A DNA stretch of 27,792 bases from RHKX01 sp964497825. GTDB taxonomy: Bacteria > Actinomycetota > Thermoleophilia > Solirubrobacterales > 70-9. A model generated the notes under the pieces. The model had not been told where the DNA came from, did not search any database, and saw only the letters and a list, made by a program, of their open reading frames with translations. The stretch spans positions 1-27,792 of the forward strand of contig CAZCFA010000035.1 of NCBI GenBank assembly GCA_964497825.1. Direction: 5' to 3'. Numbering within the stretch: the first letter of the stretch is position 1; every line of letters begins with the position of its first letter. The position numbers were made by a program, and so were the translations under genes. Of this stretch, positions 1-6,872 are shown one piece after another.

Positions 1-821
1 CGACTCCGGACGCCGGGGCCGAGCCGCCGCAGCGTGCCGCCGCGCCCGCAGCCGCCGACCCGGTCCCGGCCGGGTCCGACGCCGTGCCCGCGCCGCAGGA
101 CGCCGCGCGGCCGCAACCGGACGCGACCGAGCCACGCCGGGAGGGGGCGGCGCCGCCCACCCCCGGCGCCGATCCCGCGCAGAAGGCCGCTCCGCCCGAG
201 CCCACCGCCGCCTCGCCCGAGCCTGCTGCCGCCTCGCCCGAGCCTGCTGCCTCCCCGCCGACCCCCGCCGCCGAGCCCGATCCCGGCGCCGCCGCCGAGC
301 TCGATCCCGAGCCCGCCGCCGAGCTCGATCCCGAGCCCGGCTCCACGGCCACGTCGCAGCCGGCCGCCGGCGACCTGCAGCTCGACCTCGACCGGATCGC
401 GAGCCTGTGGCCGTCGGTGATCGACCAGATGCGCCAGTCCGGAGCCGGCCTGCTCGCCGCCGCTTTCGACGCCGCCCGCCCGGTGGCCGTCGATGCCGCG
501 CAGGCGATGGTCGAGGTCGGGTTCCCGACGTCGGCCGCGTTCAACAAGCGCAAGGCCGAGGCGAAGGAGAACCGCGACCAGCTCGTCGACGCGATCAAGA
601 CCGTGCTCGGGGCGCCGCTGCGGCCGGTGTTCGTGACGCTCGAGGATGGCCCCGGAGCGACCGCCGGCGAGGACGCTCCGGCCGCGGACGATTCCGACCT
701 CGAGGACGAGCTCTACCGGCGCTTCGTCGCCGAGTTCGACGCCGAGGTCGTGAGCGGCGACGCTGATACAGGGCCTCCCGAGGGGACGCCCGTGGAGGAA
801 CGGAAGGAGGGAACGAGCTGA
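1..821 (+). CDS. dnaX: DNA polymerase III subunit gamma/tau, 3' end (partial)
   Basis: The frame is open from base 3 and ends in TGA at 819-821; the 5' end lies outside the window. The visible part starts with about 110 residues of low-complexity Pro/Ala/Glu linker containing short repeats (PEPAAASPEPAA, AAELDPEP). A folded domain of about 100 residues follows (DLDRIASLWPSVIDQMRQSG, then VGFPTSAAFNKRKAEAKENR), then an acidic tail. That C-terminal pattern (LWPxV...FxxRKAE...NR) is typical of the tau/gamma C-terminal domain of actinobacterial DnaX. The ATPase part of the clamp loader is not in view, so the identity rests on this domain and on synteny: ybaB and recR follow directly, the classic dnaX-ybaB-recR order. 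The stop overlaps the ybaB start (TGATG), which suggests translational coupling. Confidence 0.85.
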   Translation, partial: TPDAGAEPPQRAAAPAAADPVPAGSDAVPAPQDAARPQPDATEPRREGAAPPTPGADPAQKAAPPEPTAASPEPAAASPEPAASPPTPAAEPDPGAAAELDPEPAAELDPEPGSTATSQPAAGDLQLDLDRIASLWPSVIDQMRQSGAGLLAAAFDAARPVAVDAAQAMVEVGFPTSAAFNKRKAEAKENRDQLVDAIKTVLGAPLRPVFVTLEDGPGATAGEDAPAADDSDLEDELYRRFVAEFDAEVVSGDADTGPPEGTPVEERKEGTS

Positions 822-1183
822 TGGCGAGAGGAAGATCAGGACCGGGCGGATTTCCCGGTGGCGGCGGCATGGACATGGGCGCGATCCTGAAGCAGGCCCA
901 GAAGATGCAGGCCGACATGGCCAAGGCGCAGGAGGAGCTGAAGGACGAGATCGTCGACGCCAGCGCCGGCGGCGGCATGGTCAAGGTCAGGGTCAGCGGC
1001 GACCTCGTCGTGCAGTCGATCGAGATCGACCCCGACGCGGTCGATCCCGAGGACGTCGAGATGCTCCAGGACATGGTCCTCGCCGCGGTCAACGAGGGCG
1101 TTCGCGCCGCTCAGGAGCGCGCCGAGTCGAAGATGGGCGGCATCACCGGCGGCGCCGGCGGCCTCGACCTGCCGGGAATGTAG
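821..1183 (+). CDS. ybaB: YbaB/EbfC family nucleoid-associated protein
   Basis: This 120-residue protein has the family's usual length and layout. A short Gly-rich N-terminus is followed by a helix with MGAILKQAQKMQADMAKAQE, a strand region GGGMVKVRVSGDLVVQSIEI, a DPEDVEMLQDMVLAAVNEG helix, and a Gly/Met-rich tail ending in GLDLPGM. Family members are dimeric DNA-binding proteins of the nucleoid, commonly encoded between dnaX and recR as here. The ATG at 821 overlaps the dnaX stop by one base, and a strong ribosome site (AAGGAGG, about 804-810) lies about 10 nt upstream, which supports this start. A 108-nt spacer separates it from recR. Confidence 0.95.
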   Translation: MARGRSGPGGFPGGGGMDMGAILKQAQKMQADMAKAQEELKDEIVDASAGGGMVKVRVSGDLVVQSIEIDPDAVDPEDVEMLQDMVLAAVNEGVRAAQERAESKMGGITGGAGGLDLPGM

Positions 1184-1291
1184 GAGCGATCCTGGCGGCG
1201 CGCGGCCTCGCCCCAGCGCCGGCCGGCGGCCCGTTGGCCGCCGTCGCCCCTGCCCGCCTCATCCGCCCGCCCGGGACCAGCCCCACCCGAG

Positions 1292-1882
1292 ATGCATCCC
1301 GCTCCCGTTGACCGCCTGATCGTCGAGCTCGGCAAGCTGCCGGGGATCGGCCGCCGGACCGCGCAGCGGCTCGCCTTCCACATCCTCCGCTCCGACGACG
1401 AGGAGGCGTTCGCGCTCGCCGCCGCGATCCGCGAGGTCAAGGAGCAGGTCGGGCTCTGCGAGACCTGCTTCAACCTGGCCGAGGGGCCGCGGTGCGCGAT
1501 CTGCGCCGATCCGCGGCGCTCGCGCGAGCTGATCTGCGTCGTCGAGGAGCCCCAGGACGTGATCCCGATCGAGCGCACCGGCGAGTTCCGCGGCCTCTAC
1601 CACGTGCTCGGCGGCGCGCTCTCGCCGATCGACGGCATCGACCCCGAGGACCTGAAGATCGACGAGCTGATCGCCCGGATCGAGGGCGGCGGCATCAGCG
1701 AGCTGGTGCTGGCGACGAACCCGACGACGACCGGCGAGGCGACCGCCCACCACATCGCCGACCGCCTCCAGGGCCGGATCACGCTGACCCGGCTCGCCAG
1801 TGGCCTGCCGGTCGGCGCCGACCTCGAGCACGCCGACGAGGTGACGCTGGGACGGGCGCTCGCCGGCCGCCGGACGCTCTAG
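1292..1882 (+). CDS. recR: Recombination protein RecR
   Basis: RecR works with RecF and RecO in loading RecA at single-strand gaps. The 196-residue product matches the usual length of about 200. Visible domains in order: a helix-hairpin-helix region (ELGKLPGIGRRTAQRLAFH, residues 12-30), a four-cysteine zinc motif (Cys56, Cys59, Cys68, Cys71 in CETCF...RCAICAD), then a Toprim domain starting at ICVVEEPQDV (about 81-90) with GLYHVLGGALSPIDGI, and a C-terminal segment with ATNPTTTGEATA. The ATG at 1292 gives the standard N-terminus (PVDRLIVELGKLPGIG). No clear Shine-Dalgarno sequence precedes it. It sits in the conserved dnaX-ybaB-recR cluster; lysC and asd lie further downstream, as in other actinobacteria such as Streptomyces. 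Confidence 0.97.
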   Translation: MHPAPVDRLIVELGKLPGIGRRTAQRLAFHILRSDDEEAFALAAAIREVKEQVGLCETCFNLAEGPRCAICADPRRSRELICVVEEPQDVIPIERTGEFRGLYHVLGGALSPIDGIDPEDLKIDELIARIEGGGISELVLATNPTTTGEATAHHIADRLQGRITLTRLASGLPVGADLEHADEVTLGRALAGRRTL

Positions 1883-1893
1883 CGGCGGCGCCC

Positions 1894-2400
1894 GTGCTCG
1901 CGCTCGTGATCACCGGGCCGCCCGGCGCCGGGAAGAGCGAGGTGGCCGCGGCGCTGCACGACGCGCTCGGTGAGGCCGGCGAGGATGTCGCCCTGGTCGA
2001 GTCGGACGAGCTCGAGCGCTCCTACCCGCCGATCGAGCGGACCCGCTCGATCGAGCACCTGCGCATGCTCGCGGGCTCCTATCGGGCGCTCGGCACGCCG
2101 CTGCTGCTCGTCACGGCCACGCTCGAGGACGACAGCCACCGCGAGGAGGTGCTGGCGGCGACCGGCGCCGAGCGCGCCCTGCTGGTCCGCCTCGAGGCCG
2201 ACTCGGAGACGCTGCGCGAGCGCATCCTCTCGCGCGAGCCTCCCGGCTGGCAGGGCCTGCCGGAGCTGCTCAACGCCTCGCGCGCCCTCGCGGCCTCGAT
2301 CCCGCGAGACGTCGGCGGCGTCGACCTCGTGCTCAGCACCGAGGGCCGCCGGCCGGCCGAGGTGGCCGAGAGCGTCGCCGTGGCGCTGCTGCGCGACTGA
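1894..2400 (+). CDS. Small P-loop NTPase, kinase-like (AAA_33-type)
   Basis: The product is 168 residues from the GTG at 1894. It opens with a hydrophobic strand and a perfect Walker A motif (ITGPPGAGKS, residues 6-15). A strand with VALVESDEL (a position often holding the catalytic or Mg-binding Asp in small-molecule kinases) follows, then LLLVTATLEDD, and a lid-like ETLRERILSREPPGW segment. This resembles AAA_33/APS-kinase/gluconokinase-like phosphotransferases. The substrate cannot be told. The open frame continues upstream into recR, but that part is only the antiphase of recR. GTG 1894, 11 nt after the recR stop, is the last start that keeps the first strand; the GTG at 1906 is a shorter alternative. 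No clear ribosome site is visible, so coupling to recR is likely. A hairpin lies directly after the stop. Confidence 0.75.
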   Translation: MLALVITGPPGAGKSEVAAALHDALGEAGEDVALVESDELERSYPPIERTRSIEHLRMLAGSYRALGTPLLLVTATLEDDSHREEVLAATGAERALLVRLEADSETLRERILSREPPGWQGLPELLNASRALAASIPRDVGGVDLVLSTEGRRPAEVAESVAVALLRD

Positions 2401-2401
2401 C

Positions 2402-2423
2402 TCGCCTGCGCCGCCGCAGGCGA
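2402..2423 (+). terminator. Hairpin at the end of the dnaX-ybaB-recR operon
   Basis: Two bases after the stop codon at 2400 is a perfect 9-bp stem, TCGCCTGCG (2402-2410) and CGCAGGCGA (2415-2423), with loop CCGC. There is no T-tract, which is common for terminators in high-GC actinobacteria. Position and perfection support a transcription-end or mRNA-stabilising role; function is inferred. Confidence 0.5.
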
Positions 2424-2614
2424 TGCGGGCGCCGCGGGCGCGGCCCGCCGGCGGTGCGCGAGCGGCTTGCCGGTGCGAGCGCCCCGATGCCCGGCGCGCG
2501 AGCGGCCACCCGCCGCCGCGTGAGCACCCGCCGCCGCGCGAGCGGCATAACCGCCGGCGGTGCGCGAACGCTCGCCGCCGACGCGCAAGCGCCCGCCGGC
2601 GGCCCGGCGCAACC

Positions 2615-2638
2615 ATCCCCGCTGTCCGCAGCGGGGAT
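2615..2638. repeat. 10-bp hairpin overlapping the dispersed palindrome
   Basis: ATCCCCGCTG (2615-2624), loop TCCG, CAGCGGGGAT (2629-2638): a perfect 10-bp stem. Its last five bases (GGGAT) are also the first five of the 31-bp palindrome at 2634-2664, so the two hairpins compete for the same arm. The copy at 9900-9949 has the same arrangement. Confidence 0.6.
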
Positions 2639-2664
2639 CGCTCTCGCCCACCGAGAGCGATCCC
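2634..2664. repeat. Dispersed palindromic element, copy 1 (13-5-13)
   Basis: Left arm GGGATCGCTCTCG (2634-2646), loop CCCAC, right arm CGAGAGCGATCCC (2652-2664); all 13 pairs match. It is followed by CGGACA. Three related copies with the same arm and loop lengths lie at 3865, 9919 and 22722. This copy lies in non-coding DNA 3' of the P-loop gene. Confidence 0.8.
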
Positions 2665-2723
2665 GGACACAGAGCCGCCGCCGGCTGCTCCGGGCGTGAG
2701 CCGCTTTGATCGCAGCCACCGCC

Positions 2724-2823
2724 NNNNNNNNNNNNNNNNNNNNNNNNNNNNNNNNNNNNNNNNNNNNNNNNNNNNNNNNNNNNNNNNNNNNNNNNNNNNN
2801 NNNNNNNNNNNNNNNNNNNNNNN
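2724..2823. other. Assembly gap (100 N)
   Basis: A run of 100 N, most likely a default gap length. Exactly 55 bases are identical on the two sides (2669-2723 and 2824-2878), which looks like a contig-end overlap left unjoined or a repeat collapsed by the assembler. Confidence 0.95.
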
Positions 2824-3001
2824 ACAGAGCCGCCGCCGGCTGCTCCGGGCGTGAGCCGCTTTGATCGCAGCCACCGCCTGCAGCTCGGGCGTGAGCGAGC
2901 TCGATCGTCGCCGCCGGCTGCTCCGTGCGGAGGGAAGCGGCTTGCCCGTGCTCGTCGCCGCGGCGTAGACCGATGCCTCCCCGTGTCCGCGATGCCAGCG
3001 G

Positions 3002-3910
3002 TCAGCCAAGCGCGGCGCCTACGCGGGCCGCCACGGAACCGCGCTCGAAGTAGACCTCCCTCCACCGGAAGCGGATCACCGTGTAGCCGGCGCGCTCGAG
3101 CCATCGCTGCTTGGTCGCATCCTTGGCGAGTTGGGCGGGCGAGGTGTGCGCGTCCCGGCCATCGAGCTCGGCGATCAGCCGCCGCGGCTCCCAGGTCATG
3201 TCGGGTACGTACCGGCCCTTGCGCACGTTCGGCTCCGGAATCGGAAGGCGGTGTTCCTCGCAGAGCAGGACGAAGTCACGCTCGAAGTCGTTGACGCAGC
3301 GGGCAAGCTGCGGCAGATGGGCTCCGATCGCGCGCCTCAGGGCGGCGCCGCCCTTGGGGCCGCAGCGCAACGCGGCCTGCAGCGAGCGAAGGTCGAGCAG
3401 GCCCTCGAAGTCGGCCCGGGCGAGCACGTTGCGCATCGCGTCGTGGCTGAGATCGGCGGCGGCGGCGAGCAGCGCCTCGGGAAGCGCGACCACCGGGATC
3501 CCATCGTGCGGGCGGCGCGTGATCCGGGCCGGGTGGCGGATTCGCAGGTCTTGGCGCGAGGACGCATGCCCGGGAGCATCGATCTCGATCAGCCTGGGGC
3601 GGTGGTGCAGCAGGCCCAGCCACCAGAGCATCGAGATGCCACCCAGGGCCGAGCCGTGCCCCGCGTAGAGCAGCCCCGCCGCGAGCTCGCCCTTCTCCGG
3701 CAGCTCCGGCCGACCCCAGGCGTAGACGCCTGGATAGCGCCGATGCAGGCGCCCCGCCCTGAGCCAGCGCGCGGTCCGAGCCGACGAGAACCCGCAGTCG
3801 AGGAGCTGGCGCCGCGTGATCGCCCAAAACTGCCGCTCCGCCTGCCGGCGTGCCCGTCGCACCGGGAATTGCTCTCGCTCATCGAGAGCGTTTCCGGTTG
3901 CGGGTCCCAT
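3002..3910 (-). CDS. DUF559 (PD-(D/E)XK nuclease-like) protein with N-terminal AbiEi-type winged helix
   Basis: The product is 302 residues from the ATG at 3910. Residues about 22-65 (RQAERQFWAITRRQLLDCGF, then RTARWLRAGRLHRRYPGVYA) match the winged-helix type domain that begins many actinobacterial DUF559 proteins (AbiEi antitoxin N-terminal type). The C-terminus is the DUF559/Vsr-like nuclease fold: PDMTW (Asp237), LIAELDGRDAH (Glu248, Asp250), KQRWLERAGYTVIRF (267-281). Enzymatic activity is unproven for most of the family. Residues 6-16 (GNALDEREQFP) are encoded by one copy of the dispersed palindrome, so the real start may instead be GTG 3862, which gives a 286-residue protein with a standard family N-terminus. 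The gene stands alone and opposite to its neighbours, with repeat-rich DNA and a gap on each side, suggesting an accessory insertion. Confidence 0.8.
   Translation of the reverse strand: MGPATGNALDEREQFPVRRARRQAERQFWAITRRQLLDCGFSSARTARWLRAGRLHRRYPGVYAWGRPELPEKGELAAGLLYAGHGSALGGISMLWWLGLLHHRPRLIEIDAPGHASSRQDLRIRHPARITRRPHDGIPVVALPEALLAAAADLSHDAMRNVLARADFEGLLDLRSLQAALRCGPKGGAALRRAIGAHLPQLARCVNDFERDFVLLCEEHRLPIPEPNVRKGRYVPDMTWEPRRLIAELDGRDAHTSPAQLAKDATKQRWLERAGYTVIRFRWREVYFERGSVAARVGAALG
3865..3895. repeat. Dispersed palindromic element, copy 2 (degenerate)
   Basis: GGAATTGCTCTCG (3865-3877), loop CTCAT, CGAGAGCGTTTCC (3883-3895). The inner seven pairs are perfect, the outer four pair, and two inner positions mismatch or wobble. 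Arm and loop lengths equal those of the other copies, and CGGTTGC follows on the right as a related flank. Read on the minus strand it encodes GNALDEREQFP at the N-terminus of the DUF559 gene if that gene starts at 3910. Confidence 0.7.
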
Positions 3911-4023
3911 GCGAGGGAGCCTGCCGCGGCGACCGTCACCGATCCAGACGCGGATGCAACATTCCTGCGCCGGCACGGTGACTTCTTCGGCACGGCGCCG
4001 CGGGACCGGGCCGCGCCGCGGCC

Positions 4024-4123
4024 NNNNNNNNNNNNNNNNNNNNNNNNNNNNNNNNNNNNNNNNNNNNNNNNNNNNNNNNNNNNNNNNNNNNNNNNNNNNN
4101 NNNNNNNNNNNNNNNNNNNNNNN
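4024..4123. other. Assembly gap (100 N)
   Basis: A run of 100 N between two GC-rich ends that share the 10-mer CGCCGCGGCC. The real distance is unknown. Confidence 0.95.
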
Positions 4124-4378
4124 CGCCGCGGCCGGCTGCCGCCTACAGCGGCCGGGACGCCGCCACGAGCGGCCGGGGCGCTTCCCCGCGGCGGGTGCTC
4201 CCAGCGGTCGATCACCGCCGCCGCTGCGGGCGGTGGACGCCGGCCGCGCGATCTCCCAGCCCCGCCACGCCTCTGCAGGCCGTGATGTGCCCGGCGTCGC
4301 CATCGCCAGGTGGGCCGAATCCGGCGTCCGCCGCTGCGCACGATGGTCCCGCAGGGCGGTCGGGCGCGCCGCCGCCTC

Positions 4379-4384
4379 TATCCT
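4379..4384 (+). promoter_or_regulatory. Possible -10 hexamer for lysC-asd
   Basis: TATCCT ends 10 nt before the ATG at 4395, with no Shine-Dalgarno sequence in between. This fits a leaderless or nearly leaderless transcript, as proposed for other genes here. No -35 element is evident. Confidence 0.35.
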
Positions 4385-4394
4385 CACCGGGCCG

Positions 4395-5699
4395 ATGCCA
4401 GCCGCCGAGGCCACAGCCGCCGCCGAGACCGTCGTGATGAAGTTCGGCGGCACCTCGGTCGCCGGGCCCGAGGACCTGAAGCGCGCCGCGGCGCGGATCG
4501 TCGCCGAGCGCGAGAAGGGCTCGAAGGTCGTCGCGGTGCTCTCGGCGCGGGGCCGGACCACCGACGACCTCGTCCGCCAGGCGCAGGAGATCTCCGACCG
4601 GCCGGCGCCGCGGGAGATGGACATGCTGCTCTCGACCGGCGAGCGGATCTCGTGCGCGCTGTGCGCGATGGCGATCACCGACCTCGGCCACTCGGCGATC
4701 TCGCTGACCGGCTCGCAGGCGGGGATCGTCACCGACTCGTCGCACACGAGGGCGCGGATCATCGACGTCCGCGCCGACCGCATCCGCGCCGCGCTGGACG
4801 AGGACAACATCGTTCTCGTCGCCGGCTTCCAGGGCGTCTCGACCGATTCCAAGGACGTGACCACGCTCGGGCGCGGCGGCTCCGACACGACCGCGGTCGC
4901 GCTCGCCGCGGCGCTGCGGGCGAGCATCTGCGAGATCTACACCGACGTCGCCGGAGTCTTCAGCGCCGACCCGCGGATCGTTCCCGAGGCGCGCAAGCTG
5001 GCGGTGGTCTCGTTCGAGGAGATGCTCGAGATGTCGGCGTCGGGGGCCAAGGTGCTGCAGCTGCGCAGCGTCGAGTACGCGCGCAACAACGACATCCCGA
5101 TCCACTGCCGCTCGTCGTTCGAAAGCGGCCCCGGTACCCTCGTCGTCTCCGAGAACGAGACGATGGAACGACCACTTGTCACAGCGGTTGCGCACTCCGA
5201 TGCGGAGGCGCGGGTGACCCTCGCCGGGGTCACCAACGAGCCCGGGATCGCGGGCCGGATCTTCACCGCGCTCGCCGAGGCGAACGTCAACGTCGACGTG
5301 ATCATCCAGAACGAGCCGGTCTCCAGCGAGCACGGCGCCGACCTCTCGTTCACCGTCGGCCGCGACGACGTCGCCGGCGCGATCGAGGCGCTCGAGGGGG
5401 TCGGGATGCGCTCGAGCGAGATCCTCACCGACGAGCGGATCGGCAAGGTCTCGATCGTCGGCGCCGGCATGCGCAGCCACCCCGGCGTCGCCGCCCAGGT
5501 CTTCCGCGTGCTCGGCGAGGAGGGGATCAACATCGAGATGATCTCGACCTCGCCGATCAAGATCTCCTGCGTGATCTCCTCCGACCGCGTCGCCGACGCG
5601 GTCCGGGCGCTGCACCAGAGCTTCGGGCTCGGCGCCGATGCGATCCAGCGCGAGGAGCCGACCGGCGTCCACCACCGAGCCCGGGTGCCGGGATCGTGA
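4395..5699 (+). CDS. lysC: Aspartate kinase
   Basis: Phosphorylates L-aspartate with ATP, the first step toward lysine/diaminopimelate, threonine and methionine. The 434-residue protein has the amino-acid kinase domain (VVMKFGGTSVAGPEDL at about 13-28, STGERISCAL, TDSSHTRARI, LGRGGSDTTAVALAAAL, EIYTDVAGVFSADPRIV) and a C-terminal pair of ACT domains from about residue 273 (VTLAGVTNEPGIAGRIFTAL; VSIVGAGMRSHPGVAAQVF). Two ACT domains imply feedback control by lysine and/or threonine, as in other actinobacteria. ATG 4395 is chosen because it is the nearest start that keeps the N-terminal strand; ATG 4437 would begin at MKFGG. An internal ATG at 5162, just before the ACT region, could start a short regulatory subunit as known in Corynebacterium and Bacillus; this is speculative. 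asd overlaps the 3' end by 4 nt. Confidence 0.96.
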   Translation: MPAAEATAAAETVVMKFGGTSVAGPEDLKRAAARIVAEREKGSKVVAVLSARGRTTDDLVRQAQEISDRPAPREMDMLLSTGERISCALCAMAITDLGHSAISLTGSQAGIVTDSSHTRARIIDVRADRIRAALDEDNIVLVAGFQGVSTDSKDVTTLGRGGSDTTAVALAAALRASICEIYTDVAGVFSADPRIVPEARKLAVVSFEEMLEMSASGAKVLQLRSVEYARNNDIPIHCRSSFESGPGTLVVSENETMERPLVTAVAHSDAEARVTLAGVTNEPGIAGRIFTALAEANVNVDVIIQNEPVSSEHGADLSFTVGRDDVAGAIEALEGVGMRSSEILTDERIGKVSIVGAGMRSHPGVAAQVFRVLGEEGINIEMISTSPIKISCVISSDRVADAVRALHQSFGLGADAIQREEPTGVHHRARVPGS

Positions 5700-6748
5700 G
5701 CGCCGGCGGGATCCGGCTCGGCGTCCTCGGCGCGACCGGCGCGGTCGGCGCGACCGTGCTGCGGGTGCTCGAGGAGCGCTCGTTCCCGCTCGCCGAGCTG
5801 GTTCCGCTCGCCTCCGAGCGCTCAGCGGGCAGGCGGCTGCCGTTCGCCGGCGGCGAGGTCGAGGTTCGGGCGCTGAGCGAGCGCTCGATCGCCGGGCTCG
5901 ACCTCGTCATCTCCTCGGCCGGCGGCGCCGTCAGCGCCGAGTGGGCGCCGCGGCTGATCGCGGCCGGCGCCGTAGTCGTCGATAACACCAGCCACTGGCG
6001 GATGCACGAGGACGTGCCGCTGGTCGTCAGCGAGGTCAACCCCGACGCCGCCGCCGGGCACCACGGCCTGATCGCCAACCCGAACTGCTCGACGATGCAG
6101 ATGGTCGTCGCGCTGAAGCCGATCGCCGATGCGGTCGGGATCGAGCGGCTGGTGATCTCGACCTACCAGTCGGTCTCGGGGACGGGTCAGCGCGCGATCG
6201 AGGAGCTGCGCGCCCAGAGCGGCGCCGTGCTCGACGGCGGCGCGGCCGAGCCGAGCGTCTACCCGCACCGGATCGCGTTCAACGTGCTGCCGCAGGTCGA
6301 GGCGTTCCGCGACGGCGACGATTACACGACCGAGGAGCGCAAGATGATGGCCGAGACGCGCAAGATCCTCGGCGCCGGCGAGGAGCTGGGGATCTCCGCG
6401 ACCTGCGCCCGCGTGCCCGTCTTCGGCGCCCACTCGGAGTCGGTCAACGTGCAGACCCGTGAGCCGCTGGCGCCGCGGGAGCTGCGCGAGCTGCTCGCCG
6501 CCGCGCCCGGGGTCGTCGTCCGCGACGACCCCGGGCGGGCCGTCTATCCGCTCGCGACCGAGGTCGAGGGCAGCGACGAGGTGTTCGTCGGCCGGATCCG
6601 CCGCGACCCCTCGCACGAGCGCTGCCTGAACATGTGGATCGTCGGCGACAACCTCCGCAAGGGCGCCGCGACGAACGCCGTCGAGGTCGCCGAGCTGCTC
6701 GTCGAGCGCGATCTCGTGCGGGTCCCCGAGCAGGCGCTCGCGGCCTGA
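5696..6748 (+). CDS. asd: Aspartate-semialdehyde dehydrogenase
   Basis: Reduces aspartyl-phosphate, the product of the gene upstream, with NADPH to aspartate semialdehyde. The product is 350 residues from GTG 5696, whose GTGA overlaps the lysC stop, so the two are translationally coupled. Visible motifs: nucleotide-binding LGATGAVGATVL (about 11-22), SSAGGAVSAEWAP, the catalytic cysteine in IANPNCSTMQ (Cys131), YQSVSGTGQRAIEEL, the ARVPVFGAHSESVNV substrate-binding segment, and the terminal VGDNLRKGAATNAVEVAELL. Length and motifs fit a complete enzyme. The kinase-dehydrogenase pair next to recR is a known actinobacterial arrangement. Confidence 0.97.
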   Translation: MSAGGIRLGVLGATGAVGATVLRVLEERSFPLAELVPLASERSAGRRLPFAGGEVEVRALSERSIAGLDLVISSAGGAVSAEWAPRLIAAGAVVVDNTSHWRMHEDVPLVVSEVNPDAAAGHHGLIANPNCSTMQMVVALKPIADAVGIERLVISTYQSVSGTGQRAIEELRAQSGAVLDGGAAEPSVYPHRIAFNVLPQVEAFRDGDDYTTEERKMMAETRKILGAGEELGISATCARVPVFGAHSESVNVQTREPLAPRELRELLAAAPGVVVRDDPGRAVYPLATEVEGSDEVFVGRIRRDPSHERCLNMWIVGDNLRKGAATNAVEVAELLVERDLVRVPEQALAA

Positions 6749-6872
6749 GCGGGTGCGTGACCCGACCCGGGTTGCGCCGCGATCGATCCCGGGGCCGGCG
6801 AAGACCGAATCGATACGGTCCCGGCCGGGGTTAAGGGGCCGAAGGCCGGCACGGGAGAGGAGCAGCGCACCT
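6749..6872 (+). promoter_or_regulatory. Spacer with possible promoter and hairpin before the secreted hydrolase
   Basis: This 124-nt spacer holds a -10-like TACGGT (6814-6819) and then an inverted repeat, CCGGCC (6821-6826) with GGCCGG (6844-6849), around a 17-nt loop. A good ribosome site, GGGAGAGGAG (6853-6862), precedes the GTG at 6873 by 10 nt. The hairpin could be a terminator for lysC-asd or a 5'-UTR structure; the sequence does not decide. Confidence 0.3.

Larger units (their letters stand above)
2424..3001. other. Non-coding, repeat-rich spacer with assembly gap
   Basis: No convincing gene is seen. The stretch is about 80% GC with degenerate direct repeats (GCGAGCGGC, CCGCCGCG). It holds a 10-bp hairpin at 2615-2638, the 31-bp palindrome at 2634-2664, and a 100-N gap at 2724-2823. 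The 55 bases just before the gap (2669-2723) are repeated exactly just after it (2824-2878). After the gap, the phrase CGCCGCCGGCTGCTCCG occurs at 2831 and again at 2909, a period of 78 bp, so an imperfect tandem repeat spans the gap. Confidence 0.7.
3911..4394. other. Non-coding spacer with assembly gap
   Basis: No gene is recognised on either side of the gap at 4024-4123. Ten bases (CGCCGCGGCC) at 4014-4023 recur at 4124-4133, flanking the Ns. The right part (4134-4370) is GC-rich low-complexity sequence with GCGGCCGG-type repeats and no plausible start or ribosome site. A -10-like hexamer for lysC closes the region. Confidence 0.6.

Noticed and set aside
4124..4394. Riboswitch (for example lysine-type) before lysC
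   Set aside because: No conserved lysine-riboswitch elements were recognised, and the hexamer next to the ATG suggests a very short leader.
3910..4927. Upstream extension of the DUF559 frame through the N gap and antisense to lysC
   Set aside because: The part above 4124 is the reverse of lysC and its leader, and the frame across the gap is meaningless because the gap length is unknown.
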